From Septoria linicola (taxonomy: Eukaryota > Ascomycota > Dothideomycetes > Mycosphaerellales > Mycosphaerellaceae), in NCBI GenBank assembly GCA_024114885.1, contig CP099433.1:434001-498000 (forward strand): a stretch of 64,000 nucleotides of DNA. The letters are read 5' to 3'. The position numbers and the translations under genes were made by a program. Shown here one piece after another: positions 25,061 through 38,384 of this stretch. The notes under the pieces were generated by a model that was not told the origin of the DNA, searched no databases, and worked only from the letters and a program-made list of their open reading frames with translations. Positions within the stretch are counted from its first letter, which is position 1. Every line of letters begins with the position of its first letter.

Positions 25061-25199
25061 AGGAGAGGGTAGATAATATTATTATTTAAGTAGTAGGAAG
25101 AGAGAGATAAGAAGAAGTAGAAGAGCTAGTTAGGGAAGGATAGGATAGAACTATAGATAGGCAGCTAATGTTTACTTAGCTCCTCGCTAGTAGCTACTA

Positions 25200-28100
25200 T
25201 CGCAAGTATAGGCGCTAATACTCGTATAGACGCGGGTTTTCGTATAGGTACGGCTTCTTAGTATAGGTATAGCCTAAAGAGTAACGGTCAAGCGCCTAAA
25301 GCTATATATAGACTACCGTTAACCGAAGTAGTCCTTACTCGCTACTAAGAAGTACGTCCGACAAACATATTACTAAGCGAATCCTCTAACGAGAGGATAA
25401 AGAATTTGTAGCTATAAGTAGTAATCGATAGCGTAAGTAGTAAGAAGAGAGAGAAGGATAATAAGTACGACACTATCGCTCTTCGTAGTATTGTCGGTAT
25501 TAGAATATAGTTTCGGTAATAGAGACAATATAAACCGTCGCGTTAAGAGAGCCGGCGTATTAAAACTATAGAGGGACTACGAGATCTACTATTTCTAGTA
25601 TAGGACTATATAGGCTTTATTAAATACGTGTCTATATCTATCGGAGGCTTAGCGGAGTCGATAAAGTAGTAGAGATCTTTACGAAGTCCTCTAAACTTAT
25701 TAACTATAGGAGTAAGAGAACTAAGATCGTAGATAGCTTATAGCTATATAGGACTATAGTAATTAAGATCTTACGCGGATTACGGTCTAGTTTATTACCG
25801 CTCTATTAGCTACCTTGGTACTATCGAGGTACGGAAGCTAATAGTCGAGTTCTAACTATAGGTAGCGCGTTTTAATAGTATAATAATATATAAGCTCTAA
25901 TCGACTAGGTTTTTATAGAAGCTAGATTATAGCGACATACTTAGATATAGCGCTTACGAGGACTATTTGCCTTGTCTAGTCTACTATACTACTAATCCTC
26001 CTTCTATCGTCTAGTACTTACTACGTAGCGTTTCTTCCTACTAGTAGCTACGTGTACTAGGAACGCCTTTTATAGAGAAGTAACGTGTCGCGCGCGGCAC
26101 TTTGTTAATCTACTAGGAAAGCCGCTATTTTAGCGCTATCTAAAGCTAGAGTATATACGCGCTATAACTAAGCAAGAACAGTACAAATCGGCGCTAATTC
26201 TTACCTACACGGTATATATTATAGTAGGAGCCTACTTAGTCGTCGGCCTAGGAGCAATCGCCTTTAGTATTACGTACGAGGACAGCGCCTACTCTTTGTC
26301 GCGTAGGGCTAAGCGGAGTCGCTACTTCTTATAGCTCGCTTTTATTAATATTAGTACTTTCCTCTTATTCTCTTCCTTTTCCTCGATATTAATAATAGGC
26401 CTATTATATATCTCGACACGATCGACTAGACTTTAGGACTCTAGACTTCTAGTACTTTAATAGCACTACCGTTCTAGATAGGAACTAGTACTAGAACTAG
26501 AACCGAATAGGATTATGTCGACATTATTATCGTCGTTATCGCGCCGCTAAGTATCTTCTGTCTTTACTATTTAATACTAATCTACCCTTTTCCTACTTAT
26601 ATATAGGTGTATAATAGTATTTAGATTATACTCGCTTCCGATCCTCTCGCTATTAGTAATCTCGCCTTCGGTACTCTCGCCTCTAGTACTCCTACTTTTA
26701 CTACTAAAAGAAATTCACCCTAGTACGGCCTTAGCCTCTACTAATCCGACTTCTAGTATACTAATCCGCTAAGTCTCCTATCTCCTACTAATAAATAAAG
26801 ACTAACACCCTATACTATATTTAAGACACTATTTACTTTATCCTAGAACCGCTACTTAAGAGACAAATTCCGAGCTTAGTTACGCTCTTTAACTACTAGT
26901 ACGTAATATAACTTGTAGTATCTATTAAATATACTATAGTCCCTACCTTAGTTCTGTCTTCGGCACCTAAGAATCAAGCGAGAGACGGCCCTATTATACT
27001 TACTATAGGTAAAATAATCTTCTACTAAGTCGTCTCTAATTCTTACTATATACTTTTATCTAACGAATCTCGTAGCTCTATATTCGCCTACGACGAATCC
27101 GACCCTAATCGAACGTAACTACGATAGTAACCTTTTACTCGCTAGCTACTTACCTACTAGTATAATTCGTAGGCTTACTCTTCGTACGACATGCCTATAC
27201 TCTCGGCATCGTTATATCTATAGCGCCGGTTACCGTCGTATTAGTAGAAGATAATAAACTAACTTCTCCGAGGATAGAACTACTCTCTCCGCTATCCTTA
27301 TAAAGTACAAGACTATATTAACTACTATTATATGTCTATATATCTATTAGACTTAGTTTGTAGACTACGATAACGATACGAAGAAAAGATCAAGGATAGC
27401 CGCTTACTACTCCTCGTGCCTATAAATAGACTCTAGCGAAGGTATGCCCTTATATAGTATACCTTCTAGAAAGATTACTAAACATTACTAGTAAGACTAA
27501 TGTTTAGCAAATATAGCTCTTTTTACCGCCTACTATACTACTATGTCGACGAATAATACTCGATTATCAAGACTTTAACTCTAGCGACAACGCCTAGAAT
27601 CTTACTCGCTCGGCAATTATTACAAGCTCACGTCTATAGGTAGTAACTTCTTCGACCTTTAATTACTACCTATCCTCGTCGAGTATCTCTTAGCTAATAC
27701 CCGCTACGACACGATCTCAAGTATACTCGCGATTAGCGTGTTCGCTACGAAGCTAAGTATAACTATAATCGACTTTAGCACTCTAAGTAGCCCGCTACGA
27801 ACTAATATATACTCGCTATCGCTACTTCAATTATATAGCGCGACCGACAGCTTGGCTATAAGCTTTATACAAATTGTATTACCTACTCGTCTCGATAAAC
27901 GTAGTAGTTCTAATACCTAAGATTTCTTAATCTAGCGCCGTAAGTTCACTACTACCGTTAGTAGCCGAACGGGTTTGTTAACGTGTCTAGATACTACTAG
28001 CGTACGCGCCTCTAGTCTTATTATACGAGACGAATAATATCCGCCGTAAGTAGAGTCTACTACCGCTAGCTCTAATAGCTTCCGCTTATACCTTTCGTTA

Positions 28101-29878
28101 TCGATAGTAGTATTAGTAGCCCTCGTTAGCGTAAGTAGCGTTCGTTAGTACAAGTAGCTACTACTATTAGCCGCCGTAACACCTATAAACGCTATAGGTC
28201 TTACTAACTATATAATAGACTTCTCTATCGACTAGAGTCTGTAGAGCTTAATACCCCTATCGAGCTTTTATAGAAGCTAATATAACTTTAGTAGTTCTAA
28301 GTCTATAGATAATCGATGCCTTAGTACTATATACGGTTAGTATCTACTTGCGACTTTTCTCGACCTTTACTAGCTATCCTTATTACTTAAGCGCTCTCTA
28401 TTCTTCGAAGGCTTATTAACTTTTATACTAGCCTTATACTACTTAAAGACGACCTATACTGCCCTCGAGCCTTTAACTCTTTAGATAGCTCGTTGTTTAG
28501 CGAGAAGTCTACTAGCTCCGACCTTTAAGGACCGTACTATACTCGCTACTACCTTTATATACTCCTCGCTACTAATATCGTACCTCTACCCCTTCCTAGA
28601 CTAGTACGCCTTAGATTCTTCTCGAAAGAGACCTTTAAGTATTACGAAACACACCTTCTCTACTATATATATAGCTACCGAAACTTCTTAAAACAATTAA
28701 AACCTCGAATAAGCCTACTATATCTACCTAGCCGGCCTAGTATCGCTAATCTAGATATTAAATGCTTTTGACGCTTAATATAAGAGATATCCGACGAAGC
28801 TACGTATAAGTCCTAAGGTATACTCTAGGCCTTTACTATATATATACGACACTCTATCGACGTTAAACTAGATAATAAAGGTATCCCGCTTTCTCTACTT
28901 TCTATAGACCTTAGCTACGCTAGACCTAGATACTCTCTTAATATATATATTACTATCTATACGAGACTACTATAATTCGATCTACTATAATAACGAATCC
29001 TCTCCTTCTAATTTTCTAATACCTCGACTAGAAGACTTCTCTACTTCTATACCGGTTATATACCTATTATTAACTCGACCTTTCTAGTCCTACGATAGAT
29101 AAGCTGCTCCTACTTTCGTCTACCTCTATATAGCGACTAGTATAGCTCGTCGATAGTAACGAGGCTATCGTAATTACTATCTTATACGATTCCTACTTCT
29201 ACCGAATTCGTATATAAACGACTACGTACTAGAATATCTACTAATTACAAATAATAGGACTACTTCTAGTATAAATATATATCGGTCTTAACTCTACTCC
29301 TAGTACCTACGACCGACGACAAGTTATTATTTATAGGTATACTTTCATTAGTATAATTAGCGGGTACTTCTAGTCGTATAGGCTAGCTAAGTCTCGCTCT
29401 CCTCCCTATACGCTTAGCGGCTAATACTATATAAGACCGACGATAGTACTAATACCCGACTACTCCGATAATACCTACTCGTTAACTAAGCTTCCTATAA
29501 CCGCAAGAGTAGATAATAATCGCTCCCCGAGCCTCGATAGTAGTATACGAGACTAACGATACTCTAGCGCCGACTATAGAAGTCCTTAGATATATAACGA
29601 ATAGCCTCCGGTCTAGCTCGACGGAGACGATATCCTAGAGGCTTAGCGTAGCGTTAATTAACGTCCACGTTAGTAGACCTTACTTCCTACTCTTTAGTAG
29701 TAGGCATTTAACTACTATAATATATTAGTTAGTTATCTCTTAGATTATATTAATATAACTCGCTAACGCTTTAGACCTCCGTACCCTTTTAGAGATACTC
29801 GCGATCTTATATATACTATCGCTACTATCGCCCTAATCAAGCCTTAAGTACTAGCGTAGGTAGATTAGAAAGAGAGGA
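25200..29878 (+). pseudogene. Unclassified degraded element, best frames on the plus strand
   Basis: The plus strand holds several stretches with few stops, for example about 26017-26436 (ending in hydrophobic segments such as YIIVGAYLVVGLGAIAF) and about 28520-28770. Near 29650-29760 a frame reads LANALD preceded by H-V-S-R-P-Y-F, which weakly recalls the end of a Copia RNase H. The region ends at a purine tract (AGAAAGAGAGGA) directly before a possible LTR. This fits the 3' part of an LTR element, but no catalytic motif was found, and a 5' LTR is not visible. Confidence 0.25.
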
Positions 29879-30251
29879 TGTTATAAGATCTAGACCTAAG
29901 GGATTATCGTCTAGAGAGGGTATAAGAGTAAAATTATTTTAGACCCTACTTTACTTATTACAAGGCTAACTTACTTTATAGATAATACGATACGGGATAG
30001 TAGAGTTCGCTACTATAACATATATACTAAATAGATAGATTAACCTCTCCTAGCCTAGATAGATCGCGGCCTACCGGATCTAGACGATACGCCGGAACCT
30101 GTCTCTCTAGCTATAGACGGCCGCTTCTCTAGCTATAGGCAGCTAAGAGCTAGAGGATCCCGTCTTAGTCTTACCTTTCTACCTCTTATATTAAGTAACT
30201 CGCTAGTACTAGCTTATATATATAATATTAGTAATTAACCCTACTATAACA
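29879..30251 (+). repeat. Possible LTR (TGTTATA...TATAACA)
   Basis: 373 bp with perfect 7-bp inverted ends TGTTATA and TATAACA in TG...CA form, preceded by a purine-rich tract as expected for a 3' LTR. No second copy was found in the window, so it could be a solo LTR, the 3' LTR of the element to its left, or chance. Confidence 0.4.
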
Positions 30252-30715
30252 CCTTCTTCGTCGTATACGTTATCGTTATTATTATAGGCGGGCTCGGTCT
30301 TCCTCGTCGTATATATAGTTCTTCTTATAGATATCGTTCAATGCTTCGGATATAGAAATTCGCGTACGAGGAAAACTACTAGATATATCTATAAGAGTAC
30401 TCTTCGAATTAATAACTACGAACGTAATATCTAGGAAACGTAGATACGTAGCGATACGCGAGTAAGGTCTAGATACTAATTTTCGCTTATATTTAGATAG
30501 GAGAATATAGGCGCGATAGATTAAGCTAATTAGTAGCGAGGATACCGATAGGACTACCTTGATACTTCGAGCGAAGACTTAGTATTAGCTTAGAGTAGTA
30601 AGCTAGTAGAACGCTAAGAATACTATTAGTCTCTTAGAAGGTAATTCTTAAGTATCTAAGCCTTTAATAGTAGTAGCTAGTTAGTATAATCGCTATTTAC
30701 CTCTTTTAGAATAGT
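30252..30715. other. Degraded sequence, nothing recognised
   Basis: Mixed CG/TA composition of RIP-hit DNA. No LTR, frame or repeat stands out. Confidence 0.4.
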
Positions 30716-31990
30716 ACTCTAGCTACTATACTCTAAAGCTCTTTCTCGAGATATAATAGTTAGCCTTAAACTCTAACTAAAGTACTTTCTAATCGAGTAT
30801 TCTACTCTACCTTCTCTATTCTACCTCTTCTCTATACGCTCTTTCCTACCTTACTCTCTACGTTCTACTCTACTCTAAACTATTATATCTCTTCTCTATA
30901 CGCTCTTTCCTACCTTACTCTTTATATTCTACTCTATTCTAAATTATTCTATCTCTCTTTTATACGCTCTTTCCTACCTTACTCTCTACGTTCTACTCTA
31001 CTCTAAACTATTATACCTTTTCTTTATACGCTCTTTCCTATCTTACTCTTTACGTTCTACTCTATTCTAAATTATTCTATCTCTCTTTTATATACTCTTT
31101 CCTATCTTACTTTCTATATTCTACTCTACTCTAAACTATTATATCTCTCCTCTACGCGCTCTTTCCTACCTTACCTTTCGCGTTCTACTCTATTCTAAAT
31201 TATTCTATCTCTCTTCTACGCGCTCTTTTCTACCTTACTCTCTACGTTCTACTCTACTTTAAACTATTATACCTCTTCTCTATACGCTCTTTTCTACCTT
31301 ACTCTCTATATTCTACTCTATTCTAAACTATTATACTTCTCTTCTACCTACTCTTTCCTACCTTACTCTCTACGTTCTACTCTACTCTAAACTATTATAC
31401 CTTTTCTCTACCTACTCTTTCCTATCTTACTCTCTATATTCTACTATACTCTAAATTATTCTATCTCTTCTCTACGTACTCTTTTCTACTTTACTCTATA
31501 CGTTCTACTCTACTCTATTCTATTCTATCTCTTCTTTATATACTTTTTCCTACTTTACCTTCTACGTTCTACTCTACTCTATTCTATTCTACCTCTTCTC
31601 TATACGCTTTCCTCTATCTTACTTTCTATATTCTACTCTATCTTAAACTATTATATCTCTTCTCTACCTACTCTTTTCTACTTTATACTACGCGTTCTAC
31701 TCTACCTTCTCTATTCTACCTCTTCTCTATACGCTCTTTCCTACTTTATACTACGTATTCTACTCTACTCTTAACTATTCTACCTCTCCTCGATCGTTCT
31801 TAACGCCTTTAACTATATCCTCTTACTTTATACTACGCGCTCTTACTCTATACTACGTATTCTTACTCTATACTATATACTCTTTCCTACTTTATACTAC
31901 GCGTTCTACTCTACTCTTAACTACTCTATCTCTCTTCGATTATCTTTAACGTCTTCGACTATATCCTTAGAGTATATCTTACTCTATACT
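30716..31990 (+). repeat. 64-bp minisatellite with shared lead-in, copy 1
   Basis: A lead-in starting CTAGCTACTATACTCTAAAG (30716) is followed by about 16 head-to-tail copies of a pyrimidine-rich 64-bp unit (TTCTACTCTACTCTAAACTA...), with unit starts at 30861, 30925 and 30989. Copies diverge mainly by C/T and CG/TA changes. The array fades into irregular CTCTATACTACGCG repeats after about 31790. The same lead-in plus array occurs at 54126-55008, in front of a long ORF, so this is a second copy of that 5' module. Confidence 0.85.
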
Positions 31991-32299
31991 ACGCGTCCTT
32001 CCTTTCTACTATATATCCTTACTCTATACTACGCGCTCTTAAGTTTATATAACTTTATCTTTCTCTATATAGAAAGTCGAGTATAATTAGTAGCTCTAGT
32101 AAAATATATTAAGTACCTTATAGATATACTAGTAGAGGTCCTAATTTAAGCTCTTATAGCTTTAGAAGCTCTATACTTACTTATACTACGCTTCTATATA
32201 GTAGGACTATAATAGACTCCTTAGAAATAGTTATACTACCTAAGCTTAAGTAGCTATATCTTAGATTATACTAGCTTAAATCTAAGTAGCTCTAGCGTT
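31991..32299. other. Spacer after the minisatellite
   Basis: AT-rich, RIP-like; no frame or repeat is recognisable. Confidence 0.4.
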
Positions 32300-33183
32300 C
32301 TAATTATACCTATAGCTATACGTCTATAGATTAATTATAAAGATAATATAAGACGAGGATAGACCTACGAGATCGTAGAGAGAAGTACTTTTAAGTTATA
32401 TTATTCTATAATAAGCTTAAGTAAAGCTTTAGCGTAATCTACGCTAGACTCTAAGTCTCTACTACTTCAAGCCTATTAGTACTAGCTAGTTAAGCCTCGT
32501 ATTATAGGCCTATCTCTTAATTTCTAAAATTACTTAGGTTATTACTATTAAAGACGCTTATATAATATCTAAAACTACCTAAGCTATCGTCTAAGTCGCT
32601 TAGAGTATTAACGAGATCTAATTCGATAGCCTTCTACTTAATAGTACTCTCGTAGTTCTTAGAAGTTAGTATCTTAGAGATATAAGCGTTCGTAATAGCT
32701 ATTAAGTTTTAGTATAAGTTTAGAGCCTAATAGGTATTAGTAGGTCGACCTACTAGAGAGAGGATTCTTCTTTAGAGTATCTCTTAGAGTCTTCTTTAGA
32801 GTACCGATAGTAGTAGATTTATAGATAGGTATCGACTAGCTACGCTCGCTAGTCTCGAGCTCCTCTTTAAGTACTATAGCCTTCTTCTTAATCTTATAGA
32901 AGTAGTTCTCGATTATATCTATCTCTAAACTTATCCGAGTCCTTAGTACGAGTATAATTTAGGTCGAGCTCTTACTATTAGTCGTACTAAAATAGATAGC
33001 GACCTACTTATAGTCGATCTATTACGTAATAAGTAAAACTAAGTAGGACGAGAGAGGCTTCTTATACTAATCTTAACGCCTACTACGATAATAGTAGCTA
33101 TTATACGCTACTATGTTTCTTAACTATTCTAGTCGACTATAGATTCGCCTATACTATTAGTAGTACTCGTTATTAATAGTAGA
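32300..33183 (-). pseudogene. Unidentified charged reading frame on the minus strand, cut by Copia B
   Basis: On the minus strand a frame with mostly TAG/TAA interruptions reads IDIIENYFYKIKKKAIVLKE near 32930-32880, followed by a Lys/Thr-rich stretch (TTIGTLKKTLRDTLKKNPLS) near 32820-32760 and an Arg/Tyr-rich end. It looks like a nuclear, basic, partly helical protein. No family is recognised. It ends at the Copia B target copy (GTAGA, 33179-33183); the upstream half should lie after 52552. Confidence 0.3.
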
Positions 33184-33461
33184 TATTAAAAGTAGAGAGC
33201 GTGTTATATACTATATAATATTAAGGAAGAGTATAGCGTAGTAAAGAAGAATAGAGGATTAATCTTAAACTAACTTATATATATAGTATAGTAGTAATAT
33301 ACTAGGAACTAAATATAAAGTTAATTAAGTTAGTTATCTAAGAAGAGAAGAAAGAGAAGTAAGATATACCTCTTACTAAGCCTTAGGTAGATACCTTAGG
33401 TATCTAGAACTATACTTAAATATCTATATCTAGACTAACTATCTAGGATACATTCTTAATA
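33184..33461 (-). repeat. 3' LTR of Copia B (left end)
   Basis: 278 bp, same family as the Copia A LTRs; flanked on the left by GTAGA. Confidence 0.93.
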
Positions 33462-36400
33462 CTCCTACTTATACTATATAGTTAGATCTTTCTATAGATT
33501 ATCTATAATACTTAAGTACTAGCTCTAATCTTAATTAGTTATTAAGTATTTATTTTTCAGACTAATAACTAGATAGTACTAACTATTAATCTAATAAACT
33601 TTCTATACTACTATCTTCTATAAAAAGGTAAAAGAAATATCTTCTATAAGATCTTCCTCCTCTCTTATATAGGAGTAGATTATTTAGGATATAGACTATC
33701 TAGTAAGTTACCCCTATCCTTTCTTATAGCTAATTCTAATAGCTCTCTAGATTCCTTATAGCCTAGTCTCCTACTTAGTTATATTCTATATAGCTTCTTA
33801 GTTCCCTAATAGCCTTTAAGGTATACTATTCTTAGCTATAGAGATCTTATATTAAGCTAGAGAGTAGAGTAACTATATACTAGTAGTAGAGATAATAGCT
33901 ACTATAGAGGAGGTCTTTAATATTAACTAGTACTTAGCCTTAGGAGGTGTCTAGTTTAGCTAGGTACTATATAGTAATATTATAGTTAGTAATAGGTCTA
34001 ATATTAGTAAGAGTATTTAGGACTTTATAAAGTCTAACTAAGGAGGAGTTAAGTAACTAAAATCTTTCTTTTAGACTCCTCTTAGTTTAACTCTAAGGCT
34101 TAGAGTTATCTTTTATATATCTCTTATATAAGGTAGAGCTATCTTATAAACTCCTAAAACTATAGTCTATTCTTTAGCTTAGTAAGACTATCTACTACTA
34201 TCTCTTTTATATTTATATATTCTATAGTAATAAGTCTATTCTACTAGAGCTTTCTTATAGCATTATATAAGATATTAATATGTTTAGACTTATTATAAAT
34301 ATATAAGTCCTTAACTAGAGTAAGGGTAGCTTAGTTATTATCTTTTAGCTAAATTAGCCTAATTCTAGTAATAGTTTCCTAGTTACTAAGGATCCTTAGT
34401 TAGTAAGAATATTCTCCTACTAACTCTAGGTATCTAAGCTCTCTTAAAAAGAGTACTAAGGAACTATAACTGTTTTATATATACTTCTATAGCTATATAT
34501 TTAGCTTCTATTATAGATATAGCTATAGATTTCTACTTCTTACTTATCTAGGAGATTAGTATACTATAAAGGAAGAAGATATATCTAAGGATTAAGACTC
34601 TATTAGTCTTATCTATTATATAGTTAGAGTCTATATATCTAGTAAGACAGCCTTAACTATTCCTTAAGTATCTTAGACTAAGGTCTAGGTTTAATCTTAG
34701 GTATCTAGTTAGCTTCTTTAGAGCCTTTATATATCCTACTATTAGATTACTAATATAGAAGCTTAATCTTCTAAAGGCAAATAAAATATCTAGTCTTATA
34801 ATAGTTATAAGCTATATCTATATTCTAATAATAGATTAGTACTCCTATTTATTATATCTTTTATTATTTAGTCTAGTAGGCTTTAGACTTTTATAGCTAT
34901 CTATTAGTAAAAGAGTTAGTAATATAGTTTCTTAGCCTATTCCTATCTTAGCTAGGTTCTCTTAGATATAATACTTCTAGTTAAGTTTTAGCTAGCCTTA
35001 CTATCTATTTCTTATTAGTCTTATTCTAAGAATCTTATCTAGCTCTCTAAGATCTTTGATCTTAAAGACCTTACTAAGTTAGTCTTTAAACTAGAGGACA
35101 TCTTCTAGTCTCTCTATAGTAATAGGTATATTATTAATATAGATTAGGATTATTAGGTCTTTCCTTTTCTTATAGATTAGAAGATATAGGTCTACTTCTA
35201 ATTATCTAAATCCTATTCCTTTTAGCTTTAATATATATAGCTAATTCTAGTCTCTTATAGCTTACTTTAGCCTATAGAGACTCCTTAGAACTTATAAGAC
35301 TATACTAGTTAGTAGGTTAATACCTAGTAGTAAGATTATATAGATATCCTTATATAGAGTACTCTCTATAAATATATTATTTATATCTACTTAGTATAGA
35401 ACTAGGACCTTCTTATAGACTATAGCTATAAATCCTCTTAGAGTATCCTATCTAACTATAGAGGTAAAAGTTTCTATATAGTCTACTCTATACTTTTAGG
35501 AGAACTCTCTTATAACTAGTCTTACCTTAAACTTTTTAATAGCTCTACTAAGCTTTCTCTTAATATTAAAGACCTATCTTAAGGTAACTAAGTTAGCCTC
35601 TTTTAGTAGGACTACTATAGTCTAGGTATTATTACTTATAAGTATATCTAGCTCCTTTTAAATAGCTTCTTACTAGAGATAACTCTACTTAGAATTACTT
35701 ACTACTTCCTTATAGTTCCTTAGGATTAGAACCTCCTATTTATATATTCCTACTTCTTTAGTAGTAGAGAATATAATCTTTTTAACTTCCTCTAAGAATT
35801 CTAAGTCCTATAGGATATCTAGGTTAATAGAGCTTATAGCTAAGAAGAAAGCCTAATACTCTAGGAGTATTTCCTTATCTAGCTAACTATTCTAATCTAG
35901 CTTAAGCCTAATTAGCTTTAGCTTTTAGTTAAATCTATTAAGTTCTTAGAATACTTTCCTCTTTCTAAGAGTTTACCTTAAGGCTATCTACTTATAATCT
36001 ATCTCTATAGTTTCTTAGATAGAATTCTTAGATTCTTTCTTAACTTTCTCTTAGTCTAGGAATTTTCTATACTCTCCTATATCTTCTAGTAGAGATAGAA
36101 GTTATATAAAGAGTTTCTTTCCTTCCTAAACCTATACTAATAGCTAAGAGAGAGGAGGCTTCTACTAGCCTAGACTAGGAGTACCTAAGGTACTCCTACT
36201 AGCTTATAGAGTAGGCTAGCTAATAGTTCTTAGCCTTCTAATAGGTCTTCTTTCTAGAGCTAAACTAGAGAGATTCTTAATCTTAATATTTAAGTCTAAT
36301 TCTCTACCTAGCTTATCTTTAAAGAAGATTATATTAGTATACTACTTAATAGCCTTTATATCTAGCTCCTAGAACTTCTATACCTTTACTATATTATTAT

Positions 36401-37940
36401 AGTATCTAATAAATATAGTATCCTTTCCTCTATTTATTAGTTTATTACTTCTTACCTACTAAGGCTATACTCTTATATCTATATATACTATAGCTCTATA
36501 TCTCTATACTTTAAGGTAGGAGACTATTAGTTTAATCCTATTAAAAGCTTTATTAGGTAAGAGCTTAAATCTTTTAATATTAGGTCTATTTAGGAGCTTG
36601 TTTCTTATATATATTTATACTTTAAAGGCTTCTAGTTAAAACTTAATAAGTATCTTACTTTCTTTAAGTATTGCTCTAATAGAGGCCTCTAATGTTTAGA
36701 TAGACCTCTTAACTACTCTATTCTAGAGTGAATTATAGGCCTTAGTTAGCTTAAAAGTAATTCTAAAGTCCTTCTTCTACTATTTAATTAAAGTAGTAAT
36801 CTCTCTAGTATTATTAGCCCTTATAGACTTAAGAAGTACTACTAACTACCTTTCTACCTTAATCCTCTAGTTCTAAAGAGTAGTTAGTATATCTAATCTA
36901 GCCTTAAGTAGAAATACCTATTTCTTTCTTAAGAAGTTATTAATAATCTTAAGCTACTATATAAAACCTTTTACTAATAATAGTAATAGTCTATAGATAT
37001 CTACTAATATAAGAGCTAATCTTTTAGATCTTCTCTTAATAGACTTACCTAGGTGTTTCTTTATCTTACCTATTATATAGATCCTATACTTATACTCTTC
37101 CTAGTTAGGAATTAGAATTCTTTCTTTTAGATTAGTAACTTTATAAAGGTTTAAGAGTAACCCTCTTCTAAAGTATATAAATCTTCTATACTATAGCTCC
37201 TACTATTTTAGATCCTTCTCTAATAGGGTAGTATAGGTATTATTAACCTCTATAGGATTATATAGTAAGTAATATAACTTTTCCTATAGGAGAGATAATA
37301 TCTTACTAATAAATAGAACACCTCTAACTAGCTTAGTCTTTATAACTATTTAGCTATCTAGAGAGGTAAGAGTGAAATTAGGCTTCTAGACTCTAAATTA
37401 CTTACTAAACTAATCCTATAATATAAGATTTACTCTAAGATTAGAAACAAATAGTATTCTATTAAGTAGAACTTCTTCTTCTAAGATTCTCTTTATCTAT
37501 ACTAGTCTAAAGTAGGTTATATAGAGGTATCCTCCTCCTACCTTAATCTATACTTTCTTCCTTAGTAGCTTTACTAATCTAAAGAAGGATAGTTAGTTAG
37601 TTATATAGGATAAGGTATAGGAATCTAAGAGCTATTCTTAGAGTAATAACTTGCCTTTAGCCTTAATTATAGAATAGGCTAACTTATCTTAGTTATTATC
37701 TTCTAATAGGGAATTATTATTACTTCTAGAACTAGAGTAAGTTCTAGAATTAGAACTAGAACTAGACTCCTAGGCTAAAAATCCTTTCTTTAAAAGCTTT
37801 CTAGACTTTTCTATCCTCTAAAGCTACTTACCTATTCTCTAGATAACCTTCTTTAGTTTATTATATAATAATAACTTATAGATAGCTTTCTTAATATATC
37901 TAGTATTCCTTAGTAAAGAGGATCTTCTAACCCTCTTTCT
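33462..37940 (-). pseudogene. Copia B pol, RIP-inactivated
   Basis: RNase H, RT and integrase in reverse order from the left LTR, collinear with Copia A 11515-15990. The RT catalytic motif again reads YINN, at about 35129-35140. It ends in CTCTTTCT, the target site of the hAT, within the distal gag/protease part. Stops are TAA and TAG throughout. Confidence 0.85.
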
Positions 37941-37957
37941 TAGACGTCGGAATAGGT
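37941..37957 (+). repeat. Left terminal inverted repeat of the hAT
   Basis: 17 bp, TAGACGTCGGAATAGGT, directly after target copy CTCTTTCT. Subterminal GGTTAGG/ATAGGTTAGG-like repeats follow within about 160 bp and recur inverted at the right end, as is common for transposase-binding regions of hAT elements. Confidence 0.92.
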
Positions 37958-38384
37958 AGGCCGAAACGGGTTAGTATATAGGTTAGGCTAGGTCTTAGCC
38001 TACCTATAGAAGATAGTAATAAGTATAGTACAAATACCTACTCTATACTTAGATAGGTTAGGCGAACAAAAAATAGGTATAATATAGGTTTTAAGTATAA
38101 CTACGAAGAAGAATTATTCTAGTTAGTATCGACTATAAAAGGAAGTATATAATAGAGTAGTAAAGATAGAGAGAGGGATAATAGTAATAAGTAGAACAGA
38201 TAGGCTAATCTGACGTCGACTTGAGTTTATAATATATATAGTTAGTAGACGTAGTCGGTAGCTACGTTCTAGCTCTTAAAGCTTCTCTATAGAGCGTATT
38301 ACGCTTTCGCGTACTTCGACGCTATAATTTATCTACCTTTATAACCTCTTTATTATCGCTAATACTATTAAACTTTAAAAGAGC
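37958..38384. other. Left subterminal region of the hAT
   Basis: Holds subterminal repeats, one copy of the paired motif (38239-38260), and on the minus strand a short basic frame near 38360-38270 (KLWRRSTRKR-like, with TAG for Trp/Gln). That frame may be the last coding remnant of the transposase gene or another ORF. It ends where the truncated Copia C begins. Confidence 0.5.
38239..38260 (+). repeat. Paired 9-mer motif, copy 1
   Basis: TAGTTAGTA, 4 bases, TAGTCGGTA: the first half has one RIP-type change pair. Geometry 9+4+9, as in the nine other copies. Confidence 0.7.

Noticed and set aside
25900..26300. A LINE-type YADD motif on the minus strand near 26250
   Set aside because: The reading is *ADD* with no neighbouring RT blocks; one tetrapeptide is not support.
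26017..26436. Hydrophobic open stretch that looks like a membrane protein (YIIVGAYLVVGLGAIAF)
   Set aside because: Only about 100 codons between RIP-type stops, no start, and Val/Leu/Ile codons are enriched by C-to-T change; not enough to call a membrane protein.
27738..27920. A 60-codon open frame starting with GTG
   Set aside because: GTG is not a normal start in fungi; the frame simply continues an upstream open stretch broken by a TAA that RIP would make from CAA, has no recognisable features, and lies inside a degraded repeat.
30716..31990. Minisatellite as a telomere- or centromere-type satellite
   Set aside because: The 64-bp unit occurs in only two short arrays tied to the same lead-in, one of them directly before an ORF.
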